Shown: one piece after another, positions 12,930 through 25,453 of the stretch | Layout of the letters: each line of letters begins with the position of its first letter | Numbering within the stretch: position 1 is the stretch's first letter | Assembly: GCA_002105175.1 (NCBI GenBank) | Contig: MCGE01000002.1 | Location: forward strand, 434,001-498,000 | DNA from: Absidia repens | Taxonomy: Eukaryota; Mucoromycota; Mucoromycetes; Mucorales; Cunninghamellaceae | Direction: 5' to 3' | DNA: 64,000 nt | The notes under the pieces: generated by a model | Databases searched by the model: none | Told to the model about the DNA's origin: nothing | What the model saw: only the letters and a program-made list of their open reading frames with translations | Program-made: the position numbers and the translations under genes

Positions 12930-13640
12930 GATGAGTCTGAAGATAATCAATAACATGAAATATTTTATTGAATTATATTGGGAGATACTAAAACTAAAGG
13001 AGAGGGGTTCCTTGTAACAAAGGACTTCAAACGAATGGTCTGTCGAAGTTAAGGCTGAAGGAGACCAGTAGTAGATTTGAAGCATGTTCAACACTAATCT
13101 AAAGGGGCAATTGTAAAATGGGAGTTACTATAATGTACAGCACAAGGCATGAGGAAGACTAAAGGCACACTGTTTATTGAAGCACAACAGCAGCCAACAT
13201 CATTCTAGAAGGGATGGGGTAATAAAGAAATCAATTGTGGAAGTCATGAGAGACAGTAGTAAGACATTTTGTATTGAAGCAAGCAAAAAAAAAAAAAAAA
13301 AAAAAAAAGAAAGACATGCTTTATTCAGATTTAGGAGCAAACTATGGACAAACTAACTCTAAATTAAGCTAAGGGAAAAACTCCAAAGATCCAATAATGG
13401 TGGCCCCCAAATCTTGAATCCAAAATGAAAGGGTTTCCCAATGCATGTTGTAATCCCTGAGCTGGAAACCCTTCTAAACTAGTCCTGACTCTAATCTAAG
13501 ATCACCATAATCTCAAAGAAGTTGAATGGTGAAGGGGGAAAAAAAAAGAAGGGAAAAAGAAAATGAAAGACAGAGAGAGAAAGCGAAAAATATAAACGTG
13601 GGATGTAAATAGAGATTCACGTGGGCGGGATTTGAATTGC
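12930..13640 (+). repeat. Dispersed non-coding repeat, copy 1
   Basis: One of four long, diverged copies in the same orientation. Shared blocks, in order, are: a TTTATTGAAGCA-like start, CACTAATCTAAAGG...CAATTGTAAAATGG, CATGAG...GACA...TATTGAAGCAAG, AAACTATGGACAAACTAA, ATGAAAGGGTTTCCC, CTTCTAAACTAGTCCTGAC and a purine-rich stretch. It ends in ttcacgtgggcgggatttga (13616-13636). A 24-base A run interrupts it near 13287. No open frame is shared between copies. Weak similarity to internal units may reach back to about 12780. It could be a non-autonomous mobile element; the type is unknown. Confidence 0.75.
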
Positions 13641-14465
13641 TATTTTTTGAGCTTTTGATGAGAGGGGTTGTTGTTGGAAGCCTCTTCTTTTTACATACAA
13701 CAGTTGACAGCATAAAAAATCATAAACATGGTGGTACTTTTTTGATGATAAAAACCACTTCCAATCAACATCGGCAGCACGGTGGTTTGCTTCCACTAAT
13801 GTTTTTTGCAAAAATGGAACTATTCGGCGCAGTCTAGTTAACCCTTTCACTGTAGATTAATTTGTCCCTTACCATAGAATAAGCTCACTACACATTCATG
13901 CACTCCTAATTGTCTCAAATTTATATATGTGTTATAGTGTTATCATTAGATTAGCTTAGTATAGTTGTCATAATTTATATTGAGACTCTTTTGTATGTAT
14001 TTACTTGAGAATAAAATATACCGTGGGATTTATGTACAACGTCACTCGTATGCTGAATTTGTATCGTTCAATGGGACAAATCATGCCGTCCCGAGTTTGA
14101 AAATGGGGAAAAAGAAAAGCGGCTACGTTTGCAAAAAAAAAAAAAAAAGAGAGGAATGATAAATTTGAGGCCACCTCGATCAACCATCGTGCTCACATTA
14201 GATATCATATTCCGTGGATAGACCTTTTATTACTGTATCAAATAAACAAAATACCCTTAGCATTTCCATGAGACACGTTATTTCTGAACTATACCATATT
14301 ATATATATAAAAAAAAAGACTTTGAAGACAGTGTTTTGTGTAATAAAATATTTTTATTGCTGAGCAAAGTATAAATATAAAGATTCTAAAAGGAAGCATG
14401 ACTAGATCTAAACGGGGAGGGGAATATATAAAGAGATTGCATACTGTACGGTAATCGGTGAAATA
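13641..14465. other. Intergenic between repeat copy 1 and RMI1
   Basis: No gene seen. Weak similarity to the region right of repeat copy 3 (ctttttacat...caaca) suggests the repeat may continue some 100 bases past its conserved end block. The rest is AT-rich with A runs near 14132 and 14310. The last part is the 3' flank of RMI1. Confidence 0.4.
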
Positions 14466-16654
14466 TCATGACGAAGTTGCCGGTGTGAATTTAATCCCTT
14501 TTCGAACCACGCTGTCTGAGCTATCCAATTCGGTCAACATCAAGTCGATTTCCAGCACAGCTTGAATCTTCTCCAATCGTAATTTTAACGGCTTATACAC
14601 CTATAAAATGGAAGAGAGAGGGTGGTCAACATAGAATCGTTTATAATATATATATATATAAAAGAAAATACAATTTCAATAACGCACTTTTTCTTTGACA
14701 GTATTAATACCATATTTTGTTTTCATTTGCAAAATTTCTTCGAGGGTATACCCTTCAAACAAAGAACTGATTCCCTATATAATAAGCAGCCCATCCAGGA
14801 AGAAAAAGAAGTCAAGAGTGTATACATTGGTCAATTTTATTAAATTTTGTCGACTTACAAAATACATAAATGTCACTGTTATACGTTTTTCATTGCTGTA
14901 GTTTTCTAAAAGCTCCACTGTCAAATAAAGCCCTTCATTTGAAATTGGTTTCATTTTCATAAGTTGACATCCTTTGACCTATAGCAGTCCCCCCCCAAAA
15001 AAAAAGGAACGAATTAGCGATCAGAACTTCCTCATACATACAAACACACATATACATTATTATTATTATTATCCACTAATCCTTCTGCTCTTTTCTATAT
15101 ACCTGTACGGATACTTTGTCAAAACTACCAGTGAATGAGTTGTCATCAACGGATTTTAACAATGTACGCAATTCCGAGACGCTGAGGAGACCCGGGGCTT
15201 CTGATTCATCCATAATTCTCCCATTGCCAAGTTCCTGAGATAGGTCATCAATCCAAAACGAATTTTCCTGCCCTAGATCACCGATTTCGGATGTTGTCGT
15301 TTGTTGGAAGTGAGGATTTGTTTGAGGACGCAGAGGGGGCGATGGGGTATTATCGAGGTCAATATAGGTAGGTCGTGATGATGGAGATGTTGCTGTTTTG
15401 TTATTTACACTGTGTTTCGATTTGGTTGAAAGTGATAGTATCGATTTCCGCTTTGGTGTACTGGTTGACAAGGTTCGTGTTGGTGCATTGGCGTGGTCTA
15501 TAGAGGATCCTGGTCGTTGGGAGAATTCATCGTCTATCGCCAATGAACTGCTTGATCCATGAATGTTTTGTGGATTATGTAGACCACTGGAAGTGTTGAT
15601 AGAATTACTCGGTGTTGACGCCGATGCTCGTTTGAGTGCCGTTGTCGCTTGCTGCTCTAATTCAGCCAGGTCACTAAAATCATCAACAGGCCAATCATCA
15701 AATTCATCAAATTCATCAAATTCATCAAATTCATCAAATTCGTCAAACTCATCATAGTCATCGTTTCTTGCTGCCGCTGTTATCGGATTTGATTGCTGTA
15801 AAGGCGCATTAAAAGGTGTTTGTAATGTTGATCCCACACCGCTGTAATTGGTAGCACCACTTGATATTGGTGCTGCTGATATTGGTGCTGATGCTGTCAC
15901 TCGTCCTGGAGGAATTTGTGTCGTCGTTCGTTCAGGTTGTCTAAAAAAAATCACATGGATGAGCATACACATGCCTTTTTGTTCATATATAAAACCCAAA
16001 ACAAAAAAGCTTACAATTGCAGCTGCCTCCTATATCGTCGCAGTAATTCGTTCTCCATAGTATCACCATACAAATCAGGAACTTGACCACCAAGCAATTG
16101 AAAATTTTCTGGTTTCACGAGTAGAATACCAGTTGCATAAAGGCCAAAAGTGATCTGTACCTGAAAAAGAATAACATAAGTAACGTGTATAATAATATCA
16201 TGCTTCAGAATAGGTTATACTGGGGGGAGGAGGGGTTTAGTACCTTTGATCCAAATGGTGTTTTAAGGTTCATGGATGGGATCTTGTTCAATTCAAAGAC
16301 AATGATATCCCGGTCACCGTCAGTCATGATCCATTTGAGATTCCCTCTACTAATAGGTCCGTTCTTGTCAAGGGCATCTGTCAAATAATATAGAGAGGAG
16401 GAGGTATCTGTTGTATGTTGTAGTTGAAGCACCATTTTCTGCTGTATCCCCTTTTTCTGTAAGAAAGGTTCGGTAGATGTCGCCATATCCGAGTGGAGAA
16501 AGTGTTTGAAGATCCCTACATAAAGTTGTTCGGGATGGTGAGGCGCAGAACCAGAATGAGATTGTGATTGATACCAGGCATTGTAAAAGCTTTTCTTTAA
16601 AGATATTCCGTGCCGTTGTTCGAATAGCTTTATTACATCATCGGCATTAGCCAT
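14466..16654 (-). CDS. RMI1: RecQ-mediated genome instability protein Rmi1
   Basis: Six exons, about 578 residues, from the ATG at 16654 to the TGA at 14466-14468. The N-terminal DUF1767/OB region includes GPISRGNLKWIMTDGDRDIIVFELNKIPSMNLKTPFGSKV and then ITFGLYATGILLVKPENFQLLGGQVPDLYGD, which is the RMI1 OB core. A disordered linker carries a run of DEF triplets (15697-15755) next to WPVDDF. The C-terminal half ends in a small OB-like domain (VKGCQLMKMKPISNEGLYLTVELLENYSN... YGINTVKEKVYKPLKLRLEKI). Rmi1 holds Top3 and the RecQ helicase (Sgs1/BLM) together to dissolve double Holliday junctions. All junctions are GT-AG and in frame. Strong for the family; the linker is lineage-specific. Confidence 0.88.
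15697..15755 (-). repeat. Coding 9-base tandem repeat (Asp-Glu-Phe units)
   Basis: About six near-identical 9-base units (tcatcaaat on the plus strand) encode consecutive Asp-Glu-Phe triplets within RMI1. Units are nearly identical at DNA level, which suggests recent slippage expansion. It could vary in length between strains. Confidence 0.9.
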
Positions 16655-17268
16655 CGAATCAGATCCGTAGCTTCAATCAATATGTAGTATTAATGAAAAA
16701 AAAAAAAAAAAGAAATGGAAAGGCGTCTTTTTTTTCACCTTCGCGCCCGAAACTCCGCTCTGTTCCATTTGCCTGTTGTCCATGATTTCCATATTCATCA
16801 GCGCTGGTCACTAAAATGTCAAATTTCTTCAACACATACAGTATTGTGTTCCATCCAAGTTACTACTAGTTCAAATTCGTCCAGTCAAACTACAGAAGCC
16901 AGTGCGTTTTCATCCACATCCCCCTCTTTTTTTTTTTTGTCGTCGTCTATTGCTCAAGAGTACTATCCGTCACCTCATGGTTTCTTCTATCAATGAAGTC
17001 ACCAACGGAAACGACTTTGCGTGCCAGTATCTGGATAATATTGTATATAAAAAAACTCTCACAAAAGAATCACTAAAAAATCATCGCCAAATACAAAATA
17101 TACCATAAATATATGAAAAATGATAGCTTTTTTATTAAAAAATTGAAAAAAAAGAATGCTAAACTGTGTGATAAAGAGAAGCTATATGTAAATATAAATA
17201 AAAATAAAACTAAGAGGTATATCTATTGATTTTTTGCGATAACTACAAAACTATATTAAAGTAAAAAT
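16655..17268. other. Spacer; one doubtful small ORF on plus
   Basis: Lies between RMI1 and the PC-esterase-like gene. A plus-strand frame 16715-16996 (93 residues, Ser/Thr-rich tail ending in YPSPHGFFYQ) is open, but I recognise no domain and see no intron or clear promoter. It overlaps the 5' flank of RMI1. I would not call it a gene without transcript evidence. The rest is AT-rich with A and T runs. Confidence 0.3.
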
Positions 17269-19122
17269 CTAATGGGAGGGGGATGATGAGGGGCAAAGAA
17301 GGTTCCATAGCATGATATTTTCCACATTGACCACGTTTTTCCGGGAGTAAGTCGATCCATCGCTCACGCAGGTGTTTTCTTCGATACCCAGTTTATAAAC
17401 ATCCCATAGCAGCACCCTATCGTTTCGTTGTTGATCTACAATATGCCGCACCACTCGAGCAAAAGCTGCACTTCTACCACTATTCCATGATGACGAGTCA
17501 AATGTACCACAGCAATAGTATTGAGGAGACCGCACCACAATCGTCTGATGAGGGTAAACCTCGGTCATTACATAATGCAACAGATCAGCAAAAGCATATG
17601 CAAAGTCTTTGGGAGATACACGGTTCAATGCAATGTCACCGTTGCCAAATCCAAGAATCACAATATCAGCCTCGGCTTCTTTTGTTGTTGCTGTTGTTGT
17701 CGACAGTTTACTTGCCTGAGACTTGATCGCCTTTTTCCAGTCCTTGGTTGCAATACTGTCCACTTGGTTGAAGTATATTTCGGTGTTGCCGTGCCATGTC
17801 TTGTTGATCATCAAGGGTGTCATGGGATTTACCGCCCAGGGATAAAGTTGATGCTTTGGATCTTCTTTGTCATCGTTACATACACATTCTGCTGTTTTGT
17901 TTTCGTTGCACCATCGGTTTGCTGATTCAAAGGCTTTGAAATTTCTATAATAAAGACGCAATATTAAAGTTAGTGTCAAGGAGGTTGTATCACATGTATG
18001 ATGTTAACAGATGCCTTTTTTTTTTTTTTACCTTCGCAAATTGCCATCTGCCCAGGCATGAATCACCTTATTTTCTAAACACCGTGTTGCTTGGCCATAG
18101 CTAATATATTCCATACGACAATGGTCAGGGACAAAGAGACGATCGAATTCGGCATGGTCTTCTTGTATAGGGCCAAACATACCATAAAAATCCAATGGAT
18201 AGACAGATTGGAAGGTCGTTTTATTCATCCAGGTACCTTGCCAGTGGTTAGCAATCCGGGCGTCACAAGCAGGTTGGTTCAATTTGTACAAAGGCTTTAC
18301 CATGGCCATATTCACTGATTTAAACGTCGTTGGTCGATAAGAATGGTAAATCGGCTGTTCCCAAAAGTAAGATCGATATTCCACCCGTCCTTTCAAATGA
18401 TAGGTGTCTGCTTGGCTGAAATGGACAGATGCAAAGTAGGCGTTGTTATATCGTCGATGTTGCTGTAATTCGAAAGGAATGATTGTGGTATTGCCAATGG
18501 CTTCAATGACGATACTATCAGCTGGTCCGAGATGATTTTCTGGTCGAGTGACAGACGATGCAGGACTAGGGCCAAGCTAGAAACAAGAAAGAGGGAAGTC
18601 GTTCAGAAAAACAGAAATATAAATGAGCATCAAATAATAAAGCCACATATAAAATCAAATATGCTACATACCAAAACTACAACGCAGAGCGATACACCTT
18701 CAACAGTCAAGATGTTATTGGTTGTGAAGTTCCCATCTTGTCGAATGAACATCGCTTTGGTGGACCAGCCATCCCAAAATTGTCTATCAGAGGCACTAAT
18801 AAAGCGTCATTGTAAATGAATGGCGGCAAACACAGGCACAAAAAAAAATATTATTAAACTGTCAATGTAATATGAATCACATTCAGTCTTGATTTTCAAC
18901 TTACAGCCAGGAGATGTCCACAGTGTCACAGGCAGCAGCATCAATAGGATTGAGGACAAAGGAGGTACGAGTTTGACCAGAGATTATGTTGTTGAGGGTA
19001 GAGGGATGTTTCGACAGGTCATGAGGCATGTCGTTGGAAGATCGGTAGATGTAGAAGATCGTGGATAGCACTGTGAATGCTATGAGAAGAAGGGCCATAT
19101 TAAGCCTCGGTGAGAGCACCAT
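17269..19122 (-). CDS. Type II membrane SGNH/PC-esterase-like protein
   Basis: Four exons, about 540 residues, starting at the ATG at 19122 (MVLSPRLNMALLLIAFTVLSTIFYIYRS). One N-terminal helix is a likely signal anchor, and the rest would be lumenal. The body contains Cys-rich stretches (CDARIANHWQGTWMNKTTF; CRMEYISYGQATRCL), several N-glycosylation sequons and a distal part (DIVILGFGNGDIALN...TIVVRSPQYYCCG...LLWDVYKLG...DGSTYSRKNVVNVENIMLWNLLC). This order resembles NXPE/PC-esterase (TBL/PCED1-like) SGNH proteins. The usual GDSxxR position reads ADGNLRR, and the usual DGxH position reads DGST, so both catalytic Ser and His seem absent. A glycan-modifying or glycan-binding role in the secretory pathway is possible but not shown. 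Family call is moderate. Confidence 0.6.
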
Positions 19123-19719
19123 TGATAGACAGTTCCCAAGATTAGAGGGAGAGTAGAAGGTATAGAAAAAGAAAGAAGAAAAGAAGAAAAGAAAAATAAG
19201 AAAAAGAGAGAAAGAGAGAGCAACGGTATAATGGGGGTAAGGAGGAAGTGGCAAATCACCCTAACGGTGTTTAAAATAACAAATTCATTGGTGAGCCTAG
19301 ACTTTTTTTTTTACTGTACACTTTATGCAGCATAGCTGGCTAGTGGATCGATTATTCCTAACTAAACGTATAAAATATGTTAGCAAAATACCATGCGCAC
19401 AGAATATCATAAAGATTTCAAGAGTCTAGCTCGACCGGCTAGTGATATTTTCTGAAAATAAATATTGACCTTCACAGGAGTTTTTTATTTATTTTTTACT
19501 ATTAAGGAGTCGGATCAAAACTACTACATATAATGAATGCCACACTAGGAAAGTTTTCCTATTCATGAGCAATAATTTGACAGTAAGACGAACACTACTT
19601 TGACTCGAAAATGCATCAAAAAAAGGAGGGACAAATTGTATGTTTCAAACACCGATTTTTATTTTTTATTCGACATGACTATCTATATATATATATCTAT
19701 TTAAACTAATATCCAATGA
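19123..19719. other. Intergenic, no gene seen
   Basis: 5' flank of the PC-esterase-like gene (purine-rich on the plus strand, 19140-19220) and 3' flank of the FAD synthase gene. It is AT-rich and I see no structure beyond short A/T runs and a (TA)n stretch at 19684-19695. Confidence 0.5.
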
Positions 19720-20761
19720 CTATCTATCTTTTGAGGTCCCAAATCTACCACAACGTTCATAGGAATCATTCGTCAACATAAAGGCAGGCTTGTATTTGCC
19801 TTGATCTTCTTCCTGGGCCAAATTGGGATTTGGGTGGGTATTTTCCATGCTTCCGAGTGATGTAAATCTAGACAGAATATCCAAAAGCATTGCTAATTAG
19901 CCTCAAACAAACACCACTCTTTTTTTAAGAAAAAAATCTTACTTACCCTTCGTCATATAACGAGCAATATGGTATCCTTAACCTGAGCAAAAAATCCCAG
20001 ATATCCTTGTAAGTCCAGTCAATGATAGGGTGGACACGCATAAACTCAGGCCAGCCACTGTCTGTCATGTCAAAGTGCGTCAGTTTATCTATAAAGCGCC
20101 CCCCCCCAAATCAGTGAGTAAATCCGTTCAATCCTATACCCTCTACTTATGAACACCTACCGGCATAAGGGTCATTTCTTCGTATACCGACAAATATAGC
20201 TTTCTGTTTTGGTTGAGTGGTATCCAAATAATGCTGTAACGCTTGTCGCATAGGGCCAGGGATCAGAACACAGTTCAAATGATAGCGTTTGGAACAGACT
20301 TTGACAAATTCATCGACATGAGGGAATGGATTCGGATAAGTAACGAATACTGTTCTAAGTCTTTCATCCTTCCTGTACCCCAATCGAGATAGCACCGCCG
20401 CAACCAAATGGAGTAATACCGTACAGTCTTTTCCACCATTGAACGACAGTGCTATATGTTCCAAACTTAATAGAAATCATGATGAGTTCATTTCCGTTCT
20501 TGGATCATCTCGCTCACCTTTTCCCACTTACATTTCGTCTTATTTTTTTTCTCTTTTTCAAAAATCTTACCCATAAAGGTGATATGCTTGTTCAATAGTA
20601 TTTAGTGCTTCCTTTACCGCTCGTCCAAGCGGATCGTCCACTGAGGCCAATTCATACACTGTTTTTTCAATATGGGCGGCATCGTATCGTTCTAAAGTAT
20701 TCAATAAGGGATCTATAGGTTGAGATGTACAGCCATGATTCTTCACCAAGGTAGAATGCAT
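19720..20761 (-). CDS. FAD1: FAD synthase (FMN adenylyltransferase)
   Basis: Four exons give about 265 residues of a PAPS-reductase-fold adenylyltransferase. Signatures are the nucleotide-binding loop [16 protein letters not shown], then [29 protein letters not shown], the metal/flavin loop [45 protein letters not shown], and a C-terminal GRFGTSKDR. These are the hallmarks of eukaryotic Fad1/FLAD1, which makes FAD from FMN and ATP in the cytosol. There is no fused molybdopterin-binding domain, as in yeast. I chose the ATG at 20761 ([10 protein letters not shown]). An upstream in-frame ATG at 20821 would add only Phe/Leu-rich residues from an A/T tract and is unlikely. Junctions are GT-AG and in frame. 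Confidence 0.92.
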
Positions 20762-21424
20762 AGCATACAGAAGAAAAAACAGCAGTAAAAAATAAGGAGA
20801 AAAAAAAAAAAGATTTGTCAACGAAAAATTGACGCAGGTCGTTTAAACCCCGATATGGGAGGGGGACCGAGAGACCTGGGGCTAAAATGGGTATTTAGGT
20901 TTATTGGGCTAGTTTTGCTAAATGCATACCCGGATTTTTTTTTTTTTTTTTCTATTGATATACTTGGTCCTCCCCACATATGGAAACTTCCCTGGACTGA
21001 AAGTGTATCCATATAAGCTGTAGTTCATGCAGTAGGGACCCACATTAACTATACCAGGAACAAGCAATGACCAATACTTTTCTGGAAAACATTGATTGCT
21101 GCCTGTGAAAAAGGCAAAAACATTTTTTATCTATAGATTAGATACGTCGCCCGCTCAAAAAAAAAAACTATCTGTTTTTTTTCGTATAATGGCAAAGCAA
21201 GTCAAGCTCCTCGTTAAAAAATATAAAATTATAAATTAAAAATCCTCTTTTTTGTCCCATACCGTCATCGGAGGGAGGAGAGGGGGGCCTAAATACTAGA
21301 CAAAGCAATAAAAATCACCTACTTAAATACCCACGCCAGCAATAGACATTAAAGCACTCCACTAATGAATTGTAGGGTACCAGCGTGATGGCTACTTTTT
21401 GAGGTGGGGACTTTGAAGAATGGG
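20762..21424. other. Intergenic, no gene seen
   Basis: 5' flank of FAD1, with T and A homopolymers (20935-20951, 21157-21168). No coding signal that I trust and no RNA gene recognised. Confidence 0.45.
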
Positions 21425-21915
21425 AAACTCTAATCTAAAGGAACGAATGTAAAATGGAACCTGATATATCATACAAGTCATACAAGTCATGAGAAAGGGG
21501 ATCAACAATCGTTTATTGAAGCATTGCAACTGTCATCACTAAACTAAAGGAACGATGGGAAAAAAGGGATTTATTGCTGAAAACATGAGAGAGACAATTG
21601 GGACATGTTTCATTAAAGCAAGTGAAAGAAGACATAATTTCTTCAGATGTAGACACGAGCCACGGATAAACTAATACTAAAATAAACGAAATGAAACCAA
21701 TGATCGTCCCAAAAGTCAACTCATGGTGGTTCTAAATCCTGAATGAAAAATGAAAGGGTGTCTCATGCACCTTGTAATTATTGTTATTAAACCTCTTCTA
21801 AACTAGTCCTGACACTAATTTAAGTCCACCATTACCCCATAGGAGTCACAATTGAAAGAAAAAAAAAGAAAAACGAGCAAAAATAAAAATTCACGTGGGC
21901 GGGATTTGAAATTAT
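21425..21915 (+). repeat. Dispersed non-coding repeat, copy 2
   Basis: Same block order as the copy at 12.9 kb but shorter at the left: ACTCTAATCTAAAGG, CATGAG...GACAATTGGGACATGTTTCATTAAAGCAAG, GATAAACTAA, TGGTGGTTCTAAATCCTGA, ATGAAAGGGTGTCTC and CTTCTAAACTAGTCCTGACACTAAT. It ends in the identical block ttcacgtgggcgggatttga at 21890-21910. No open frame of note. It is diverged from the other copies, so it is not a recent insertion. Confidence 0.75.
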
Positions 21916-22391
21916 GTCTGTGGCCTCTAGGTAAACTGTAGTGCTGACCATTTCTCTTGAAAGCCTCTTTGATGTCGATAAAAAAAAACAAAAAACGGTC
22001 CAAGAAGCCAGGTGACTTGCTATATATAGCCTGGATACACACATACGATGTATTTTCGTTTTTCCTTTGCTTTCGTTAGTGGGTTCCTACTGTATCAATT
22101 TGGGCTAAATTATATAATATTTGGAAGGGCCCCAACAATGATAAAAATAAAAAATGAAAATCAGAGACTGTATTGATATTATTCTATTCGTTTTTTTTTT
22201 CAGTTTATTCATAATCATGTGTATCACATAAAAATAATTATAAAATGCCACCAACAAAAAAACTATCATACACACGCTGAAGATTTGAGTAATAACACCA
22301 ACTAATAATGAGACCATAATGCTACAACTAATAAAAAAGATTAAGTAAAAAAAAAAAAAAAAAAAAAAAAAAGATAAAATCAAGCAAAGGA
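21916..22391. other. Intergenic, no gene seen
   Basis: AT-rich spacer with a run of about 24 A near 22348. 3' flank of the TBC gene. No RNA gene or promoter recognised. Confidence 0.45.
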
Positions 22392-24879
22392 CTAAGCTAA
22401 AAAAAGTAAATCGAATGTCGTCAATGGATAATCGAAGGGGAATAATCTTGTCTCAAGTTTATGAATTGAGGACAAAATGCTTGAATCTTGCTTGTCGTCT
22501 TTGCTTGCGTCTATCTTTAAATAGGTTTCGTTTGCGGTCGATTTCTTGAGGTGTGAGGTCGGCTGCAATTCCAGATGGGGAAAATATCCTCTGTAAAAAG
22601 AAAATTACAAAAGAATGAGTTATAAGAGACCAATATTTTTGTTTTATGAGTGCCTAGCGTTTTTTTTTTTTTTTACCTCCATGAACCGATGACAATCCAT
22701 CAATTTTCGAGGCATATTTTGAAGAAGGGGGAATACGTCAATAGGATCATCCAAAGCCCATATACCATGTTCGTTCATCTTGATGATCGTCAATGCAACC
22801 TTAAAGAGAACTTGATATCCTTCACTGTTAATATGAAAAAAGAAATACAAATATTAATTTTCTTCCTTCTTCATAAGCAATAAAAATCAAGAGACTTACA
22901 TAAAAAAGCAATCCCAAATCCGAAGTACAGTCTATGTTGTAAAATAAAAATAAATAAGCAAAAATAAGAAAAAAATAAAAATAAAACAGAAACATAGATA
23001 AGTGAGAGAGACTTACCTCTATTGGCATGATGTTGATAAATGCAGTCAGAAACCAGTGATTAGTGACCAATGTAATAGGAGGCATGGCATCTAGCTGTTC
23101 ACATTCCCAAAAACATTTTCCATTGGCGAGTTTGTTCCAGATACTAGGCATGCGTTCATACACCATCATCATCAGCACCACCTGATCAATATTTGAGCCT
23201 TCCATGGTCAGATCATACATGCTGAGTGGGCAATAATCATGGACCATGCACACCAAGAGCCAAAAGGCTTCTTCCTCCGACGCTGTAAAGAGTAAAAAGA
23301 TACCCACAAGATAGTTCAATGATTGACAATAACCAATTTGCGGGGAGTGGACACTAAAGGCATACAGGATATGTTTCAGAGACACCAGTTTGGGATTGGA
23401 TTCAGGGTCCATCGTCACATTACCGTCTTGATCCGTATGAGCACAGGCAAATTGAGTATTGTCTGGAAACGTTCGGTGAAGGTCTCGGCGTATCACATCG
23501 GCAAATTCGTTTTGGCTTTCCATCGCCAGAGCAGAGGCTAGCAATGATTGGTAGAGTCCAGGATGTGCTTCCATCTTGCTTTTGGCACCACTGTAATGCA
23601 TCCATGCCTTGCCACGATATAAATGAGGAATTCCCTTTCGAACATATCGTTTTACTATTGAAAGAATAGCAAGCCAAAGGATTAAAAAAAAAAAAAATTG
23701 GGTACAGGTATATGAGTATCTATTTTTTTTTTTTTTTTTTTTTTTTTTTGGCCCATTTCATATCATTATGGAAACTTACCTCGAGAATTGACAGGAGGGA
23801 ATTGATCATTATGGTCGGCCATTAACTGGATCCATTTTTCGTTTTGACGAAGCAGAACTGATTGATACCGATGTTCAAATTGGTTCAAATGTTGCAACTT
23901 TATCCATTGTACCGGCTTCTTGAATCCATACATATCCCTACCAAAAAAAAAAAAAAATGGACGACACCCTTTAGTATCCTGTTTATATATAATTTATATA
24001 ATTTATATAATGCTTGTTTTACCTTTCAGTTGTTTCTAATGTTGATTTCAAGGGAGTTTCTGAGGCGTGTTTTTCTTTTTGATGAAATGGAGGTGTTGAT
24101 AGCTGATCCAAGTTGCTGTGACCGTAAGCATTCTCTTCAATTGTCCAATCCCATTTCATGCTATTGTTACTGTTTGTGTTGCCAGAGTGTTTCGATCGGG
24201 TAGATGAATAGGTTGTAAATGATCCGGTAGACGAGGTGCTGGATGGAATTCTACGCATTTTCTTGCCTTTGTTCTTGAGATTTGCTAACGCCGTTAACAT
24301 CATAGGTGGATGTGTAGGTGTAGATGGGATGGAATCACCACTGTAAAGGCTACTGGCGCAACTGGCGCTATATGATGGGGAATCTATCGATATTAATGAA
24401 TTGTTGTATGATTTTTGCTGGAATAGATTCGTTGAATGATTGTTGTTATTGGCGATGATATCGGTGTTGTCTTCAATTTGATTGTTGTTGCTGATTCTTG
24501 TTCTGGGGAAGGAGAAGGTAGACGAGGACGACGAGGACGACGACGACGAGGAGGAGGAGGAGGAGGAGGAGCAGGAGGACCGATCCAAAAGGGGTGAGTA
24601 AGGAAGCTGTTGCTGTTTATCCTGTATGTTAAAGGCTAAAAAGGACTTGTGTTTCTTGATTTCATGACGAGGTGTAGGAGAGCTTTTAGAAGTTGCTAGT
24701 GGTATTGCAGGGACAGGTTTGGTGTTTCTAACTATGGATTCATGGTTGGCGTTTATAACTGTCGCTGTTGCAGTATTATCTTTACCACCTGATTTTGATG
24801 AGCGTTGTAAGTTGATAGAGAGAGAGAGTTCTTTAAAAGCTTGCTGGAGGTAAAGCTCTTTTTCATTTTGATGATTCAT
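22392..24879 (-). CDS. TBC-domain Rab GTPase-activating protein
   Basis: Multi-exon gene, roughly 660 residues. The first 286 residues (ATG at 24879) are low-complexity, with a run of about 20 Ser (24525-24580). The TBC domain follows: VRKGIPHLYRGKAWMHYSG, then IRRDLHRTFPDN (IxxDxxR motif with the catalytic Arg finger), IGYCQSLNYLVGIFLL (the YxQ Gln-finger motif), [43 protein letters not shown]. A basic C-terminal tail ends at 22392. Both catalytic fingers are present, so it should stimulate GTP hydrolysis by a Rab and so end its signalling in membrane traffic. The target Rab cannot be read from sequence. A longer start at 25119 would only add hydrophobic residues from a T-rich leader and is not favoured. 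Confidence 0.88.
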
Positions 24880-25453
24880 TGGTTGTGTTGCTGTTGATGC
24901 AGTATTGTGAATAGAATAGGTAAGGAATGACTGAAGAAAGACGATAAATAGAGTGTAAGGCAGGCAAAATAATAATAATAATAATAATAATAAAGGAGAG
25001 GAGTGGGGGAGATTGAGGCAATAACAAGAAAAAGAAAAAATAAAGTGAAAAAAAAACGAAATAAAACGAGGACGAGACAATGAAGGGGGATAATGATATA
25101 AGGAGCATTTGTCTACCATAACGGGATAAGTTTAATTCCCGCTCGAATTGATTTGAAGATACCCCTTTTTTTCTAAATATAATATTATATAACCTACTCC
25201 TTTACTGTTAACCGTTGTCATAACGGTAGATATCATCTAATTACATCAACAAATTAAAAAAAAGATATAGCGTAGACATATATTGATTTAATATTACTTA
25301 AAAAAATTGATTTTTATTTCTGATCAAATGTCAAATAAAGATATAAAAAAAAATAAAACTATATACACGACATCTACTCTATTTACTGTATGATAAAACA
25401 ATAATATAATCTAAATCTAATCTGAACTAATACACCGTACCACTGAGTTTCAT
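24880..25453. other. 5' leader of the TBC gene and spacer to MTG1
   Basis: Contains an (AAT)n microsatellite at 24969-24992 and purine-rich stretches upstream of the TBC start, then AT-rich spacer to the MTG1 stop. No gene seen. Confidence 0.5.

Noticed and set aside
13616..13637. tRNA-derived SINE reading of the repeat end (gttcaaatcccgccc on minus)
   Set aside because: It resembles a Pol III B box, but no A box lies at the expected distance in any copy and there is no A-rich tail; kept only as an unexplained end block.
16715..16996. 93-codon plus-strand frame upstream of RMI1
   Set aside because: Noted in the spacer entry only; composition is partly protein-like but no homology or gene signals were seen.
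20761..20821. Upstream ATG of FAD1 giving a hydrophobic leader
   Set aside because: The added residues come from an A/T tract, and Fad1 is cytosolic in known fungi; the downstream start fits the family length.
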